Assembly: GCA_022843405.1 (NCBI GenBank)
Contig: JALHNQ010000018.1
Coordinates: 1 to 61,570, forward strand
Direction: 5' to 3'
Origin: Methylocystis sp.
Lineage (GTDB): Bacteria; Pseudomonadota; Alphaproteobacteria; Rhizobiales; Beijerinckiaceae
Length of the DNA stretch: 61,570 nucleotides
Positions 1-8,895 of this stretch are shown here, in pieces (position 1 is the first letter of the stretch; every line of letters starts with the position of its first letter). The notes below the pieces were generated by a model. The model was not told the DNA's origin. It saw only the letters and a list, made by a program, of their open reading frames with translations, and made no database searches. A program made the translations under genes and the position numbers.

Positions 1-228
1 GGGGGTGGTGGCGGCGGCTGGGGAGGCGGCGGTCATCATGGCGGTTGGGGCGGTCACGGCGGCGGGCATGGCGGCGGCTGGGGCGGTCACGGCGGGCATG
101 GCGGCGGTTGGGGCGGTCACGGCGGCGGCTGGGGGCGAGGACGCTACTGGGGCGGTCGCTGGTATCCCTATGGCGTAGGTCAGTGCTGGAGATGGACTCC
201 CGCCGGCTGGATTTGGATCTGCTATTAA
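1..228 (+). CDS. Gly/His/Trp-rich protein, C-terminal part
   Basis: Reading frame 1 is open from the window edge to the TAA at 226-228, so the gene is cut at its 5' end. The 75 visible residues are an imperfect repeat of the type GGWGGHGGGH followed by a conserved-looking tail with Trp, Tyr and two Cys (YWGGRWYPYG, then QCWRW, ending WICY). Small secreted glycine-rich proteins of this type are common in Hyphomicrobiales; the His and Trp repeats might bind metal or fold into a surface layer, but nothing here proves a function. The start and any signal peptide lie outside the window. Confidence 0.6.
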   Translation, partial: GGGGGGWGGGGHHGGWGGHGGGHGGGWGGHGGHGGGWGGHGGGWGRGRYWGGRWYPYGVGQCWRWTPAGWIWICY

Positions 229-365
229 GAGCGATATCTGACCGCCCCAATCTCCAGACATTCGCCATGCAAGGGATGACGAGGAGATCGGGGCTCGGAA
301 CGCCACAAGTGCGCGGGGCCCAAAAGCCCCGGGCCCGACAACAGCGCTCGGGGCTTCGTTAACAA

Positions 366-845
366 TTACGCCCTGTGGTAGGGATGGCCGGACAGAATCG
401 TCATCGCCCGATAAATCTGTTCGGCCGCCAGAATGCGCGCCAATTGATGCGGCAGCGTCATTGCGCCAAAGGAGAAGACCGCGCTCGCGCGAGCGCGCAG
501 GCTCTCATGGAGCCCTTCGGCGCCGCCGATTGCAAACCAGAGCGCCTTGCGACCCTTGTCTCTTTCTGCTGCGATGAATTGCGCAAAGTCGGCGCTCGTC
601 GCCGCTTGGCCGCGCTCGTCGAACACCGCAAGTCGCGAGTCAGGCGGCAACGCCGCGAGCAGTTCCGCGCCTTCGCGCGACGCCTGCTCGGCCGCAGAGG
701 CGGCCTTGCTCTCGTCGATCTCTTTAAGCTCGAGGCCTTCGAGACCCAATCGGCGAAAGGCGCCGATACGCTCGGCGTATCGCGCATAAAGCTCCCGCTC
801 CGGACCGACCTTCAGGCGGCCGACGCAAATCAGTCCCAGTTTCAT
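366..845 (-). CDS. rlmH: 23S rRNA (pseudouridine1915-N3)-methyltransferase RlmH
   Basis: A 159-residue SPOUT-class methyltransferase that methylates N3 of pseudouridine 1915 in helix 69 of 23S rRNA, using S-adenosylmethionine. Length is that of the family. The C-terminal half carries the trefoil-knot signature seen in RlmH: LWFAIGGAEGL, then FSFGAMTLPHQLARILAAEQIYRA, the SAM-binding and dimer-forming segment (split here for length as LPHQLAR and EQIYRA), and the end GHPYHRA. It lies 64 bp downstream of rsfS on the same strand, the usual rsfS-rlmH order of Alphaproteobacteria, so the two are probably co-transcribed. Confidence 0.95.
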   Translation of the reverse strand: MKLGLICVGRLKVGPERELYARYAERIGAFRRLGLEGLELKEIDESKAASAAEQASREGAELLAALPPDSRLAVFDERGQAATSADFAQFIAAERDKGRKALWFAIGGAEGLHESLRARASAVFSFGAMTLPHQLARILAAEQIYRAMTILSGHPYHRA

Positions 846-909
846 CCGGCGCCAAGCAGCATGAGAAGACGGACGAGCAATCCAAAAGGGAAAGCTCGAT
901 CAGCTCCCG

Positions 910-1338
910 TCAGACCAGGCGAATCTCCACCGGACGGTCGCCGCCCCACATCTTTTCGAGATTGTAGAACTGGCGCACTTCGGGACGGAAGACGTGGACG
1001 ATGACATCCCCGGCGTCGATCAGCACCCAGTCGCATTGAGGCAGGCCTTCGACGCGCGGCGCAACCACGCCAGCGGCCTTCAACGCCTTGATCGCCTTGT
1101 CAGCGATGGCGCCGACATGCACGGTCGACCGACCCGTCGCGATGATCATGTCATCGGCGAGAGCCGTCTTTCCGCGCAGATCGATGGAGACGATGTCCTC
1201 GGCCTTGGTTTCGTCCAGGCTGGCGAGAACCTTTTGCACGATTGAGCCGGCTAACGGCGCTCCTGCGCCAATTCCCGGCCGGAGCGGACGAGTATCCGCA
1301 CCCGGATGAACACTTGTCGACAGCGTTGCAACCCTCAT
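910..1338 (-). CDS. rsfS: Ribosome silencing factor RsfS
   Basis: A 142-residue protein of the RsfS/Iojap family, which binds ribosomal protein uL14 and blocks subunit joining in starvation. Family signatures are visible: KAEDIVSIDLRGKTALAD, MIIATGRSTVHVGAIADK, then GLPQCDWVLIDAGDVIVHVF and YNLEKMWG. The first ~30 residues are not conserved in the family, so the true start may be an internal GTG at about 1239 (VQKVLASLDE). The usual upstream neighbours nadD and proA are absent; upstream is a long non-coding stretch ending in a terminator. Confidence 0.93.
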   Translation of the reverse strand: MRVATLSTSVHPGADTRPLRPGIGAGAPLAGSIVQKVLASLDETKAEDIVSIDLRGKTALADDMIIATGRSTVHVGAIADKAIKALKAAGVVAPRVEGLPQCDWVLIDAGDVIVHVFRPEVRQFYNLEKMWGGDRPVEIRLV

Positions 1339-1760
1339 GCTTCGCGGCCCAAGCCCGCGAGTACGGCGGGCCGCAACGCAAGGATGGGGCGCTTCCCGAA
1401 AAATTGCAATAGAAACGGCGGTGTTGCAGAGCGCCGAAAAGAAAAAAACCCGGCTCGGGCGCCGGGTTTTTGAAGGCGGTTCGGGCTAATCGAGAGGCGG
1501 GAGGAACCTCAAAGCCGGAACAAGGGAAGCATAATCGATTTGCGCCGAAAGCGTAGGGCGAATTTCACGCCGCCCGGTTTCGCGAGGCGAAAAGCGGGGA
1601 AAAGCCGGTGAATCGGGACCCGAAAATCGTTTCGCCCACGTAGAATCTGATCATCTTAACAATGTTTTAGGAAGCGCCACAGGCGGTCCGTGGTCAAATT
1701 GCAACACATGTCCAGTTTGTTGCTGGAGCGCTGCTTTTGGCGCGGTCCAATATGGCGAAA
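1339..1760. other. Intergenic region, 422 bp
   Basis: Between the start of rsfS and the stop of the quinone oxidoreductase gene, both on the minus strand. It holds the terminator-like hairpin at 1442-1471. I see no coding frame with family similarity and no RNA gene. The promoter for rsfS-rlmH should lie in 1339-1440. Confidence 0.6.
1442..1471 (-). terminator. Bidirectional-looking rho-independent terminator
   Basis: Stem CCCGGC (1449-1454) pairs with GCCGGG (1461-1466) around a 6-nt loop. It has seven A on the left and TTTTT on the right, so it could work in either direction. On the minus strand it would end the pcs-qor transcript. Confidence 0.7.
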
Positions 1761-2732
1761 TCATGGAATTAGCACCATAGCGCCGCTGGTGGCGCGTGAT
1801 TCGAGCGCGGCATGCGCCTTGGCCGCATCGGCCAGCGGAAACCGCGCCGGTTCGCCCAGAGTCACGAAGCCCTGCTTCGCCGCATGGAGGAGATCGTCCA
1901 CGATCTCCTCATAATCGCGCCGCCGCGCGATATGCGTGAACAGCGACGGGCGCGTGGCGTAAAGCGAACCTTTGAGCGCCAGAAGGCCGATGTCGAAAGC
2001 TGCGATCGGACCTGACGCCGAGCCGAAGCTAACGAACATGCCGAACGGCTTCAAGCAATCGAGCGAAGCCGGAAAGGTCGCGCGCCCGACGCCGTCATAG
2101 ACGACGTCGCACAGCTTGCCCTTGGTCAATTCCCGAACCCGTTCGACGAAGTTTTCCTCCCGGTAAAGGATCGTATGCCTGGCGCCCGCCGCCTCCGCGA
2201 TCTTCGCCTTGTCCGGAGAGCCGACGGTGGCGATGACCTTTGCGCCGAGCGCGTTCGCCCATTGGCAGAGGATCTGTCCGACGCCGCCGGCGCCCGCATG
2301 GACGAGAACGCGATGGCCTTTCTTCACCTTGAATGTCCTGCGCAGCAGATATTGCGCGGTCAGCCCTTTCAGCATCATCGCCGCGCCCTGCTCATAGCTG
2401 AAGGCTTTCGGCAGACGGATCACTGAATCGGCGGCGATGTTGCGCGCCTGCGCATAGCCGCCGAGCGCGCCGACATAAGCGACCCGCTCCCCGACTTTGA
2501 AAGACTTCACATTTTCGCCGACGGCGATCACCTCGCCGGCGCCCTCATGTCCGGGGATGAAGGGATAGTCCGCCGGATAGGCGCCGGTGCGGCGATAAAT
2601 GTCGATGTAGTTGACGCCAATGGCGCGCTGGCGGATCTGCACTTCGTCGCCCGCCGGCGCCGGCAGATCGACGTCCTCCATGACGAGCATTTCCGGTCCG
2701 CCGGGCTGATGCACGCGTATGGCCTTAACCAT
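1761..2732 (-). CDS. qor: NADPH:quinone oxidoreductase (zinc-free MDR family)
   Basis: A 323-residue medium-chain dehydrogenase/reductase of the quinone oxidoreductase group. Visible features are the N-terminal GroES-like fold with GVNYIDIYRRTGAYP, the PGHEGAGEV segment, and the Rossmann nucleotide-binding motif HAGAGGVGQILCQWA near residue 148, plus YDGVGRATFPASLDCL. The structural-zinc cysteines of alcohol dehydrogenases are missing, as expected for Qor. The best start is the ATG at 2732; it overlaps the last codons of the upstream pcs gene (stop 2725-2727), so the two genes are probably translationally coupled. Confidence 0.9.
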   Translation of the reverse strand: MVKAIRVHQPGGPEMLVMEDVDLPAPAGDEVQIRQRAIGVNYIDIYRRTGAYPADYPFIPGHEGAGEVIAVGENVKSFKVGERVAYVGALGGYAQARNIAADSVIRLPKAFSYEQGAAMMLKGLTAQYLLRRTFKVKKGHRVLVHAGAGGVGQILCQWANALGAKVIATVGSPDKAKIAEAAGARHTILYREENFVERVRELTKGKLCDVVYDGVGRATFPASLDCLKPFGMFVSFGSASGPIAAFDIGLLALKGSLYATRPSLFTHIARRRDYEEIVDDLLHAAKQGFVTLGEPARFPLADAAKAHAALESRATSGAMVLIP

Positions 2733-3438
2733 CAACCTCTCCTTTCGCGATCGCGCCGCCCTCGCGAAAAAGCGGCAAAGCCAGAAAATAGCATCCCGTC
2801 GCGACTAAAGCCGCCTTTACGCCGAACGAAGCGGCCGCAAGATCCTGCGCAACCGCCGCGATCGCCGCCGCGGCCCAAACGGCGGTGACGGCGATCGTCA
2901 CGAGGCGCAAGCGCTTGACGCGCAGCGGATGAACGAAAACGACCGGCGCGAACATGAGAGCCGTCCCCGCAAAAACCACCGCAAGGCTCGCATTCGTCGA
3001 TGGCCGCAGCACAAGAAGATAGAACACGACGACATTCCAGAGCGCCGGGAATCCGCGAAACCAGTAATCCGACGTCTTCATCCGCCGATCGGCGAAATAG
3101 AGCGCCGAACAGGCGCAGACCATGGCGCAAACAGCGTCTGCGAAGGCCGGCTCGAGAAGGCCCGAACGCCACATTGCGACTAGCGGCGTGACCACATAAT
3201 TGAGAAAATCGACGACGAGATCGAGCGCCACGCCGTCGATGAAGGGCGCCGTCTCGGTCACTTTGAAGCGTCGCGCCAGCGCGCCGTCGACGGCGTCGAC
3301 GAAGAGCGCGACGCCAAGCCAGCCGAACATCGCAGCGAAACGCCCATCGGCCGCAAGGGACAGCGCAATCATGCCGAGCGCCGCGCCGCTCGCCGTAAAG
3401 AGGTGGACAGAAAAGCCGATGAGCCGGGAAGAAGTCAC
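2725..3438 (-). CDS. pcs: Phosphatidylcholine synthase
   Basis: A membrane enzyme that condenses choline with CDP-diacylglycerol to phosphatidylcholine in one step, known in Alphaproteobacteria. From the probable GTG start at 3438 the protein has 237 residues, the size of the family. Diagnostic stretches are FSVHLFTASGAALG, the CDP-alcohol phosphotransferase motif (GVALFVDAVDGALARRF, then APFIDGVALDLVVD, the DG..AR..D..D pattern), RRMKTSDYWFRGFPALWN, and FVHPLRVKRLR. Six to eight hydrophobic helices are evident. The longer open frame running to 3954 overlaps an opposing gene and its extra N-terminus is low-complexity, so it was trimmed. No strong ribosome-binding site precedes the GTG, so the start is uncertain. 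Confidence 0.87.
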   Translation of the reverse strand: MTSSRLIGFSVHLFTASGAALGMIALSLAADGRFAAMFGWLGVALFVDAVDGALARRFKVTETAPFIDGVALDLVVDFLNYVVTPLVAMWRSGLLEPAFADAVCAMVCACSALYFADRRMKTSDYWFRGFPALWNVVVFYLLVLRPSTNASLAVVFAGTALMFAPVVFVHPLRVKRLRLVTIAVTAVWAAAAIAAVAQDLAAASFGVKAALVATGCYFLALPLFREGGAIAKGEVDG

Positions 3439-3559
3439 GGGGCGCAGAAGGGCTGGAGAAGCGGGACGCAAGACTACACCGGCGCTCGCGCCAGTCCAAA
3501 GGCGCCCGGCTCGCGCTCCGAAGCGTCTCCCGCTATAACGAGCCGTGGAGACGGCTGAG

Positions 3560-4837
3560 ATGGAACCGGCGCAAGAAGGCACGACATCGGAAATTCTCGT
3601 CGCTGGCGCCGGCGCGACCGGCCTTGCAGCGGCTTTGGCCTTTGCGCGCGCGGGTTTCAAAACCACGCTCGCCGGGCGGATTCCGCCGCCGCTGCCGGGC
3701 CGCACGGTCGCGCTATTCGAAGCATCGGTCCGCTTCCTCGACGCGCTCGGCGCGCTGGAGCGCGTCAGGGCGCGGGGCTGCGCAGTGGAAGCGATCCACA
3801 TGATCGACGACACCGACCAGTTTCTGCCGGTGCCGGAACTCAGCCTGCGCGCCCGCGAGATCGGCCTGCCGGCGCTGGGCGTCAATGTGTCGAACGACGA
3901 CCTCGTCGCGATCCTGCTCGATCTCTGTCGCGATCGGCCTGAAATCGAAATCATCGACGCCGATATTGCCGATTACGAATTCAACAGCGACGGCGCCGTC
4001 GCCATTCTTGCCGACGGGCGACGGCTGACGGCGGATTTCATCGTCGCGGCGGATGGCCGCAACAGCCGCGCCCGCGCCGTCGCCAGCATCGACGTGAAGG
4101 AATGGACCTATCCGCAGATCGCCCTCACCATGGTTCTGCGCCACGAGTTTCCTCACGAAAATATCTCGACGGAATATCACACGCGCTCGGGGCCCTTCAC
4201 GCTGGTGCCGCTGCCCCCGCGCGACGACGCGCCGCATCGTTCGAGCCTCGTCTGGCTGATGAGCGTCGCCGACGCGCGACGGCGCCTCGCCAAACCGCGC
4301 GAGGAGCTCGAATTTGAAATCGAGGATTACGCCAAGTCGGAACTCGGCGCGATGCGCATCGAAGGCGACATTGGCCAGTTCCGGATGGGCGGCATGCAGG
4401 TGTCGAAACATGCGACGGCCCGCCTCGCGCTCGTCGGCGAGACCTGTCACATCTTTCCGCCGATCGGCGCGCAGGGATTGAATTTAAGCCTGCGCGACGT
4501 GGCCGACCTCGAGGATTGTCTCGCCAGCGTCGATCTCAAGAACGCGCGCGAATTATCGCGGGCGCTCGCCCGCTATGACCGTCACCGGCGCGCCGATATC
4601 GGCTTTAGAACCCACGGCGTCGATCTGCTCAATCGATCGCTGATCATTCCCTATCTACCGGTCGATCTGCTGCGCGGCGCGGGCTTCATCGCCATGGCGG
4701 CGCTTGGTCCGCTGCGACGCGCGGTCATTCGCGAGGGTGTGCTGCCGCATCTCGTGCTGCCGCGGCTGATGCGCCGGCCGGCGCATAGCCAAAACAACGC
4801 CGGCGCTCCGCAAGGGCGCGCCGGCTGGCGATCCTAG
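3560..4837 (+). CDS. UbiH/COQ6-type FAD-dependent monooxygenase
   Basis: A 425-residue flavoprotein hydroxylase of the UbiH/UbiF/VisC/COQ6 family, which usually hydroxylates the ring of ubiquinone precursors. The N-terminal FAD-binding motif is VAGAGATGLAAALAFARAG, the middle DG motif is VAADGRNSRAR, and the second FAD motif is VGETCHIFPPIGAQGLNL, where the usual GDAAH is changed to GETCH. ATG 3560 has GGAG nine bases upstream; an in-frame GTG at 3545 would add five residues. It diverges from pcs by about 120 bp. Which ring position it acts on cannot be told from sequence. Confidence 0.85.
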   Translation: MEPAQEGTTSEILVAGAGATGLAAALAFARAGFKTTLAGRIPPPLPGRTVALFEASVRFLDALGALERVRARGCAVEAIHMIDDTDQFLPVPELSLRAREIGLPALGVNVSNDDLVAILLDLCRDRPEIEIIDADIADYEFNSDGAVAILADGRRLTADFIVAADGRNSRARAVASIDVKEWTYPQIALTMVLRHEFPHENISTEYHTRSGPFTLVPLPPRDDAPHRSSLVWLMSVADARRRLAKPREELEFEIEDYAKSELGAMRIEGDIGQFRMGGMQVSKHATARLALVGETCHIFPPIGAQGLNLSLRDVADLEDCLASVDLKNARELSRALARYDRHRRADIGFRTHGVDLLNRSLIIPYLPVDLLRGAGFIAMAALGPLRRAVIREGVLPHLVLPRLMRRPAHSQNNAGAPQGRAGWRS

Positions 4838-4867
4838 CAAGACGAGATTGGCGCCGCGATTGCGGCG

Positions 4868-5377
4868 CTACTTCGCGGCGATCTCGATCTTCTTTTCGTC
4901 CTTCTTGGACTCGGGCGTCTTGGGCAGCCTGATTTTCAGCACGCCCTTCTCGAAGTCCGCCGTGATCTTGTCCACGTCGACGCCTTCGGGAACTCTGAAG
5001 GCGCGCCGGAAGGAGCCGTAGCGGCGCTCCGAGCAATAATAGCCTTCCTTCTTTTCTTCCTTTTCTTCGCTCTTCTCGCCGGAGATCGACAATACGCCGT
5101 TCGAGAGCTTCACATCGACGCTTTTTTCGTCAAGGCCGGGAAGTTCGGCGCTGATTTCATAGCCGCCGTCCTTCTCGACGAAATCAACGGGTGGGGTCGC
5201 CGACCATTGCGACATCATCCGGTCGAACGGCTGAAAATCGGCGAGACTCCGACGCGACGGCAAGTCGTCAAACAGGCGATCGAACTGGCGCCGGAACGTT
5301 TCGAAAGGATGCCAATCAAGAATGCCGGGGTTCTGCGCAGAATCCTTTGACGCTGGCAGTTTGCTTTCTTCGGCCAT
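4868..5377 (-). CDS. Small heat-shock protein, Hsp20/alpha-crystallin family
   Basis: A 169-residue ATP-independent chaperone. The alpha-crystallin domain spans about residues 55-165, with the typical start PPVDFVEKDGGYEISAELPG, the middle LSNGVLSISGEKSEEKEE, and the conserved end of the domain GSFRRAFRVPEGVD, followed by FEKGVLKIRLPK. The N-terminal arm has the WHPFETFRRQFDRLFDD helix typical of alphaproteobacterial class A proteins. It converges with the UbiH-type gene (30 bp apart) and stands upstream of the stop of putA on the same strand. No clear CIRCE or ROSE element was recognised in the 95-bp upstream gap. Confidence 0.94.
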   Translation of the reverse strand: MAEESKLPASKDSAQNPGILDWHPFETFRRQFDRLFDDLPSRRSLADFQPFDRMMSQWSATPPVDFVEKDGGYEISAELPGLDEKSVDVKLSNGVLSISGEKSEEKEEKKEGYYCSERRYGSFRRAFRVPEGVDVDKITADFEKGVLKIRLPKTPESKKDEKKIEIAAK

Positions 5378-5472
5378 GCTGATCTCCCTCTTGGATGGTC
5401 GATCGCGGGCAACCGCAAATTCAGCAACGATTAGTCCGACGATCGGAATGGAAACATTAGTGACGTGGCGCG

Positions 5473-8400
5473 TCAGTCGCGTGACTTCAAGCCGCGCGTT
5501 TGCGCCAATTTGTCGCGATCAAGCTCGTCGAATTCATCAAGCGACAACAGGCCGGCGTCGCCGCCCGATGACGCGGTATTGATCGTCAGCGTCGTCTCAT
5601 GAAGGAATCGCAGCAGATAATCCGGCCCGCCCGCCTTGGGACCGGTGCCGCTTAAGCCAAACCCGCCGAACGGCTGACTGCCGACGACGGCGCCGATCAT
5701 ATTGCGGTTGACGTAAATATTGCCGGCCGGCGCTTCGCGCGACAGCGCGCGAATGCGCTGTTCGATGCGCGTATGCATGCCAAGGGTCAGCCCATATCCG
5801 CCGGCTTCGATGTCAGCGAACAGTCGCGGCAAGCGCGCCGACCGCCAGGTCGCGACATGCAGCACGGGTCCGAAGATTTCCTCCTGTAACGCCTCGACGC
5901 GCGCGATCCTGACGATATGCGGCGCGACGAATGTTCCCGTCGTCGGCGCTGCCCCGGCGTAGAGAATTCGCCCCTCCGCGCGTTGACGCGCCAGATAGGC
6001 GTCGAGCTTCGACTTCGCTTCGGCGTCGATCGCCGGGCCGACATGAGTCGCGATCTCGCGCGGATCGCCGACGCGCAATTCGCGCGCCGCGCCGATGAGC
6101 GTCTTCAGACAGGCGGGCGCGATCTCCTCTTGCAGGCATAAAAGCCGCAGCGCCGAGCACCTCTGACCGGCCGATCGAAAGGCCGAAGTCAGAACATCGT
6201 CGACGACCTGTTCGATCAGCGCCGTCGAATCGACGATCATCGCATTGATCCCGCCAGTTTCCGCGATGAGCGGCGCAATCGGCCCGTCGCGCCCGGCGAG
6301 CGAGCGGTTGATCCGATGCGCGACCTCGACCGAGCCGGTGAAGACGACGCCCGCCGTCAGCGGATCGGCGACAAGCGTGGCGCCGATTGCGCCGTCGCCG
6401 GGAATGAACTGCAGCGCATCGTTCGGAACGCCCGATTGGCGCAGGAGTTCGATCGCCATCGCGGCGATGAGCGGCGTCTGCTCGGCGGGCTTGGCGACGA
6501 CGACGTTTCCGGCGACGAGCGCCGCGGCGACCTGGCCGATGAAAATCGCGAGCGGAAAATTCCACGGCGAGATGCAAAGGAAGACGCCGCGCCCGTGACG
6601 GCGCAGGACATTGATTTCGCCCGTCGGCCCTGGCAGCGCCGCGTCGGCGCAGACGATCCGCGCCTGACCCGCATAATAACGGCAAAGATCGGCCGCTTCG
6701 CGCGCTTCGGCGAGCGCGTCGTCGAGAGTCTTGCCCGCTTCGTTTTGCAAAAGGGCGATCAGTTGCCCGCGCCGCGCCTCGATGAGATCGGCCGCGCGTT
6801 CGATCATCCGCGCGCGCGCCTCATACGGCGTGCGGGACCATGCTGGAAAGGCGCGCGCCGCGGCGGCCATAGCGGCATGCGCCGCAGCTTCATCCGCTTC
6901 GACGACCTCGCCGATGATCGCGCCGTCGATCGGCGACAGGACGGGGCGCGGCGCGGCTCCCGTTGCGACGCTTGGGCGCGCGCAAGGCGACGGAACAGGC
7001 GCGCGCGTCTCCTCGATCAGCGCCGCAAGCGCGGTGCGATCGCCAAACTCCACGCCTTTGGAATTGGCGCGAAGCGGCAAATAGATTTCGCTCGGCGTCG
7101 ACAGACGCGGATGGCGCGCATGAGCGCCGATCGTTTGGTAAGGGTCCGCGACAAGCGCGCGTTCAGGCGTGTCAGGATCGGCTGCGCGCGCGACGAATGA
7201 GGAATTGGCGCCGTTCTCGATCAAGCGCCGCACGAGATAAGCGAGGAGATCGCGATGCGGGCCGACCGGCGCATAGACGCGAACGGCGGCGTCGCTCACT
7301 TCGGCAAGCGACTCGTAAAGCGGTTCGCCCATGCCGTGCAGGCGCTGAAACTCGAAGTCGCGCCGCCGCTGCGCCATCGTCAGAACGGCGGCGACGCTGC
7401 GGGCGTTATGCGTGGCGAATTGCGGGAAAAGACGCGGCTGCGCGAAAAGCTGCGCCGCGCAGGCGTCGAAATTGAGATCGGTCATCGCCTTGCGGGTGAA
7501 CACGGGGTAGTCGGCGAGGCCGCGCTCCTGCGCCCGCTTGATCTCGCCGTCCCAATAGGCGCCCTTGACGAGCCGAACCATGAACCGCCGATCGTGAGCG
7601 TCCGCGAGCGACGCGGCATAATCGATCGCCGCCGACGCGCGCTTTTGATAGGCCTGCACGGCGAGTCCAAATCCGTCCCAGCCCGAAAGCGAGCGATCCT
7701 CGATGACGCGCGCGACGACATCGAGAGAAAGCTCGAGCCGATCCGCTTCTTCCGCGTCGATGGTGAAAGCGAGATCGCGGTCCTTGGCGAGGCGGGCGAG
7801 GTCGAGCACGCGCGGCGGCAACTCCCGCAATACGCGTTCGCGCGAAATCGCCTCGTAGCGCGGATGCAGCGCCGAAAGCTTGATCGAAATTCCGGGGCGC
7901 GCCGGCAAAGGCGACGTCCCGGCCGCATCGCCGATGGCGCGAATGGCGTGGGCGTAGGCCGTAAAATAGCGCTCGGCGTCTTCGGCCGTGCGAGCGCCTT
8001 CGCCAAGCATGTCGTAGGAAAAGCGTTCGCGCCGTCCGTGCGCGCGTGCGACCGCCGCTTCGATGGTTTCGCCGAAAACAAAATGGGCGCCCATCAGCCG
8101 CATCGCCTGACGGGCGGCGGCGCGCAGCGCGGGCGCGCCAAGGCGGCGCGCAAGATCGGCGACGAGCCCTCGCGGCTCCGTCACGTCGACGATGCGCGCC
8201 GAAAGCCCCAGCGCGAAAGCGCAGGCCTGGACGAGAAGGGCGTCGCTCGACGCCTCATGATGAGAAAAATCGCCTTCAGCGAGCTTATCGGCGAGGAGCT
8301 GATCGGCGGTGGCGTCGTCGGGAACGCGCAGCAACGCCTCGGCGAGCGCCATCACCGCGAGACCTTCACGCGACGAAAGTGAAAATTCGTGCAGGAAGTC

Positions 8401-8583
8401 TTCGACGCCGCCAATCAGATCGCGCCTGGCGCGCAGGCCGCGCACGAGCGTCAGCGCGGTTTCTTCTGTCGCCAGCGAGGTCGCGGCGTCCGGACGCGAC
8501 TTCAGGAAAGCCTCGGCGAAGCTCTCGTCAGGAGGCGCGTAAGGCGCCGCAAAGGGCGCCGGCCGATCGTCTGTCCGATTCAT
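5473..8583 (-). CDS. putA: Bifunctional proline dehydrogenase / L-glutamate gamma-semialdehyde dehydrogenase
   Basis: A 1,036-residue enzyme that oxidises proline to glutamate, first with FAD and then with NAD. The proline dehydrogenase barrel lies at about residues 170-470 (FMVRLVKGAYWDGEIKRAQ, FPQFATHNARSVAAV, FQRLHGMGEPLY). The aldehyde dehydrogenase domain fills the C-terminal half: SPWNFPLAIFIGQVAAAL, the FTGS motif, the Glu motif LIAETGGINAMIVDS and the catalytic Cys in SAGQRCSALRLL. The N-terminal ribbon-helix-helix DNA-binding domain of enterobacterial PutA is missing, so it should be a plain enzyme and not its own repressor. Stands alone on its strand. Confidence 0.96.
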   Translation of the reverse strand: MNRTDDRPAPFAAPYAPPDESFAEAFLKSRPDAATSLATEETALTLVRGLRARRDLIGGVEDFLHEFSLSSREGLAVMALAEALLRVPDDATADQLLADKLAEGDFSHHEASSDALLVQACAFALGLSARIVDVTEPRGLVADLARRLGAPALRAAARQAMRLMGAHFVFGETIEAAVARAHGRRERFSYDMLGEGARTAEDAERYFTAYAHAIRAIGDAAGTSPLPARPGISIKLSALHPRYEAISRERVLRELPPRVLDLARLAKDRDLAFTIDAEEADRLELSLDVVARVIEDRSLSGWDGFGLAVQAYQKRASAAIDYAASLADAHDRRFMVRLVKGAYWDGEIKRAQERGLADYPVFTRKAMTDLNFDACAAQLFAQPRLFPQFATHNARSVAAVLTMAQRRRDFEFQRLHGMGEPLYESLAEVSDAAVRVYAPVGPHRDLLAYLVRRLIENGANSSFVARAADPDTPERALVADPYQTIGAHARHPRLSTPSEIYLPLRANSKGVEFGDRTALAALIEETRAPVPSPCARPSVATGAAPRPVLSPIDGAIIGEVVEADEAAAHAAMAAAARAFPAWSRTPYEARARMIERAADLIEARRGQLIALLQNEAGKTLDDALAEAREAADLCRYYAGQARIVCADAALPGPTGEINVLRRHGRGVFLCISPWNFPLAIFIGQVAAALVAGNVVVAKPAEQTPLIAAMAIELLRQSGVPNDALQFIPGDGAIGATLVADPLTAGVVFTGSVEVAHRINRSLAGRDGPIAPLIAETGGINAMIVDSTALIEQVVDDVLTSAFRSAGQRCSALRLLCLQEEIAPACLKTLIGAARELRVGDPREIATHVGPAIDAEAKSKLDAYLARQRAEGRILYAGAAPTTGTFVAPHIVRIARVEALQEEIFGPVLHVATWRSARLPRLFADIEAGGYGLTLGMHTRIEQRIRALSREAPAGNIYVNRNMIGAVVGSQPFGGFGLSGTGPKAGGPDYLLRFLHETTLTINTASSGGDAGLLSLDEFDELDRDKLAQTRGLKSRD

Positions 8584-8617
8584 TCGTCCTGGAATCGACC
8601 GCGCCCGCAGGCGTCGA

Positions 8618-8833
8618 TCAAATCTTGTCGCCTTCCGCTCCGGGCCGCGCGCAACGCCATTTGGTGACGGTGAGTTGCGGATGTTCGCCGCACCACTGAG
8701 CGATATAAGGCATCGCCTGCATCATGCAATTATTGGTCGAGCCCGTGGCGGACTCAAGAACGATCTTGCGTTCGTCGCAGGCGGCGGGCTGCGCGAGCGC
8801 GCAGACGGTAAGGATGAGTTCGACGAAATTCAT
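8618..8833 (-). CDS. Small secreted cysteine-containing protein
   Basis: A 71-residue protein with a short hydrophobic N-terminus (MNFVELILTVCALAQPAAC) that looks like a signal peptide. The mature part has four Cys (CDERK, NNCMMQ, QWCGE, RCARP), suggesting two disulfides in the periplasm. A strong ribosome-binding site, AAGGAGATTACG, precedes the ATG. It lies 62 bp downstream of fhcC on the same strand, after a hairpin at 8851-8867, and may be read from the fhc transcript. I do not recognise the family. Confidence 0.6.
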   Translation of the reverse strand: MNFVELILTVCALAQPAACDERKIVLESATGSTNNCMMQAMPYIAQWCGEHPQLTVTKWRCARPGAEGDKI

Positions 8834-8850
8834 CGTAATCTCCTTGCTAG

Positions 8851-8871
8851 CGCCCGCTCAGCGGGCGTTTT
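8851..8871 (+). terminator. GC-rich hairpin between fhcC and the small secreted gene
   Basis: CGCCCGC (8851-8857) pairs with GCGGGCG (8861-8867) over a three-base loop, followed by TTTT on the plus strand. No plus-strand gene ends here. On the minus strand, the direction of the flanking genes, there is no T run, so it could be a processing or partial-attenuation hairpin just before the ribosome-binding site of the small gene. Confidence 0.45.
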
Positions 8872-8895
8872 GCTTCTTAGCAAGGGTAATGCCGG

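Noticed and set aside
3439-3954. N-terminal extension of the phosphatidylcholine synthase frame
   Set aside because: It overlaps the opposing monooxygenase gene, is rich in Arg/Ser/Pro without family similarity, and the remaining 237 residues already have the family length.
7255-8382. Long plus-strand open frame (375 codons) over putA
   Set aside because: Antisense shadow of a GC-rich gene; no motif, no ribosome-binding site, Arg/Ala-rich translation.
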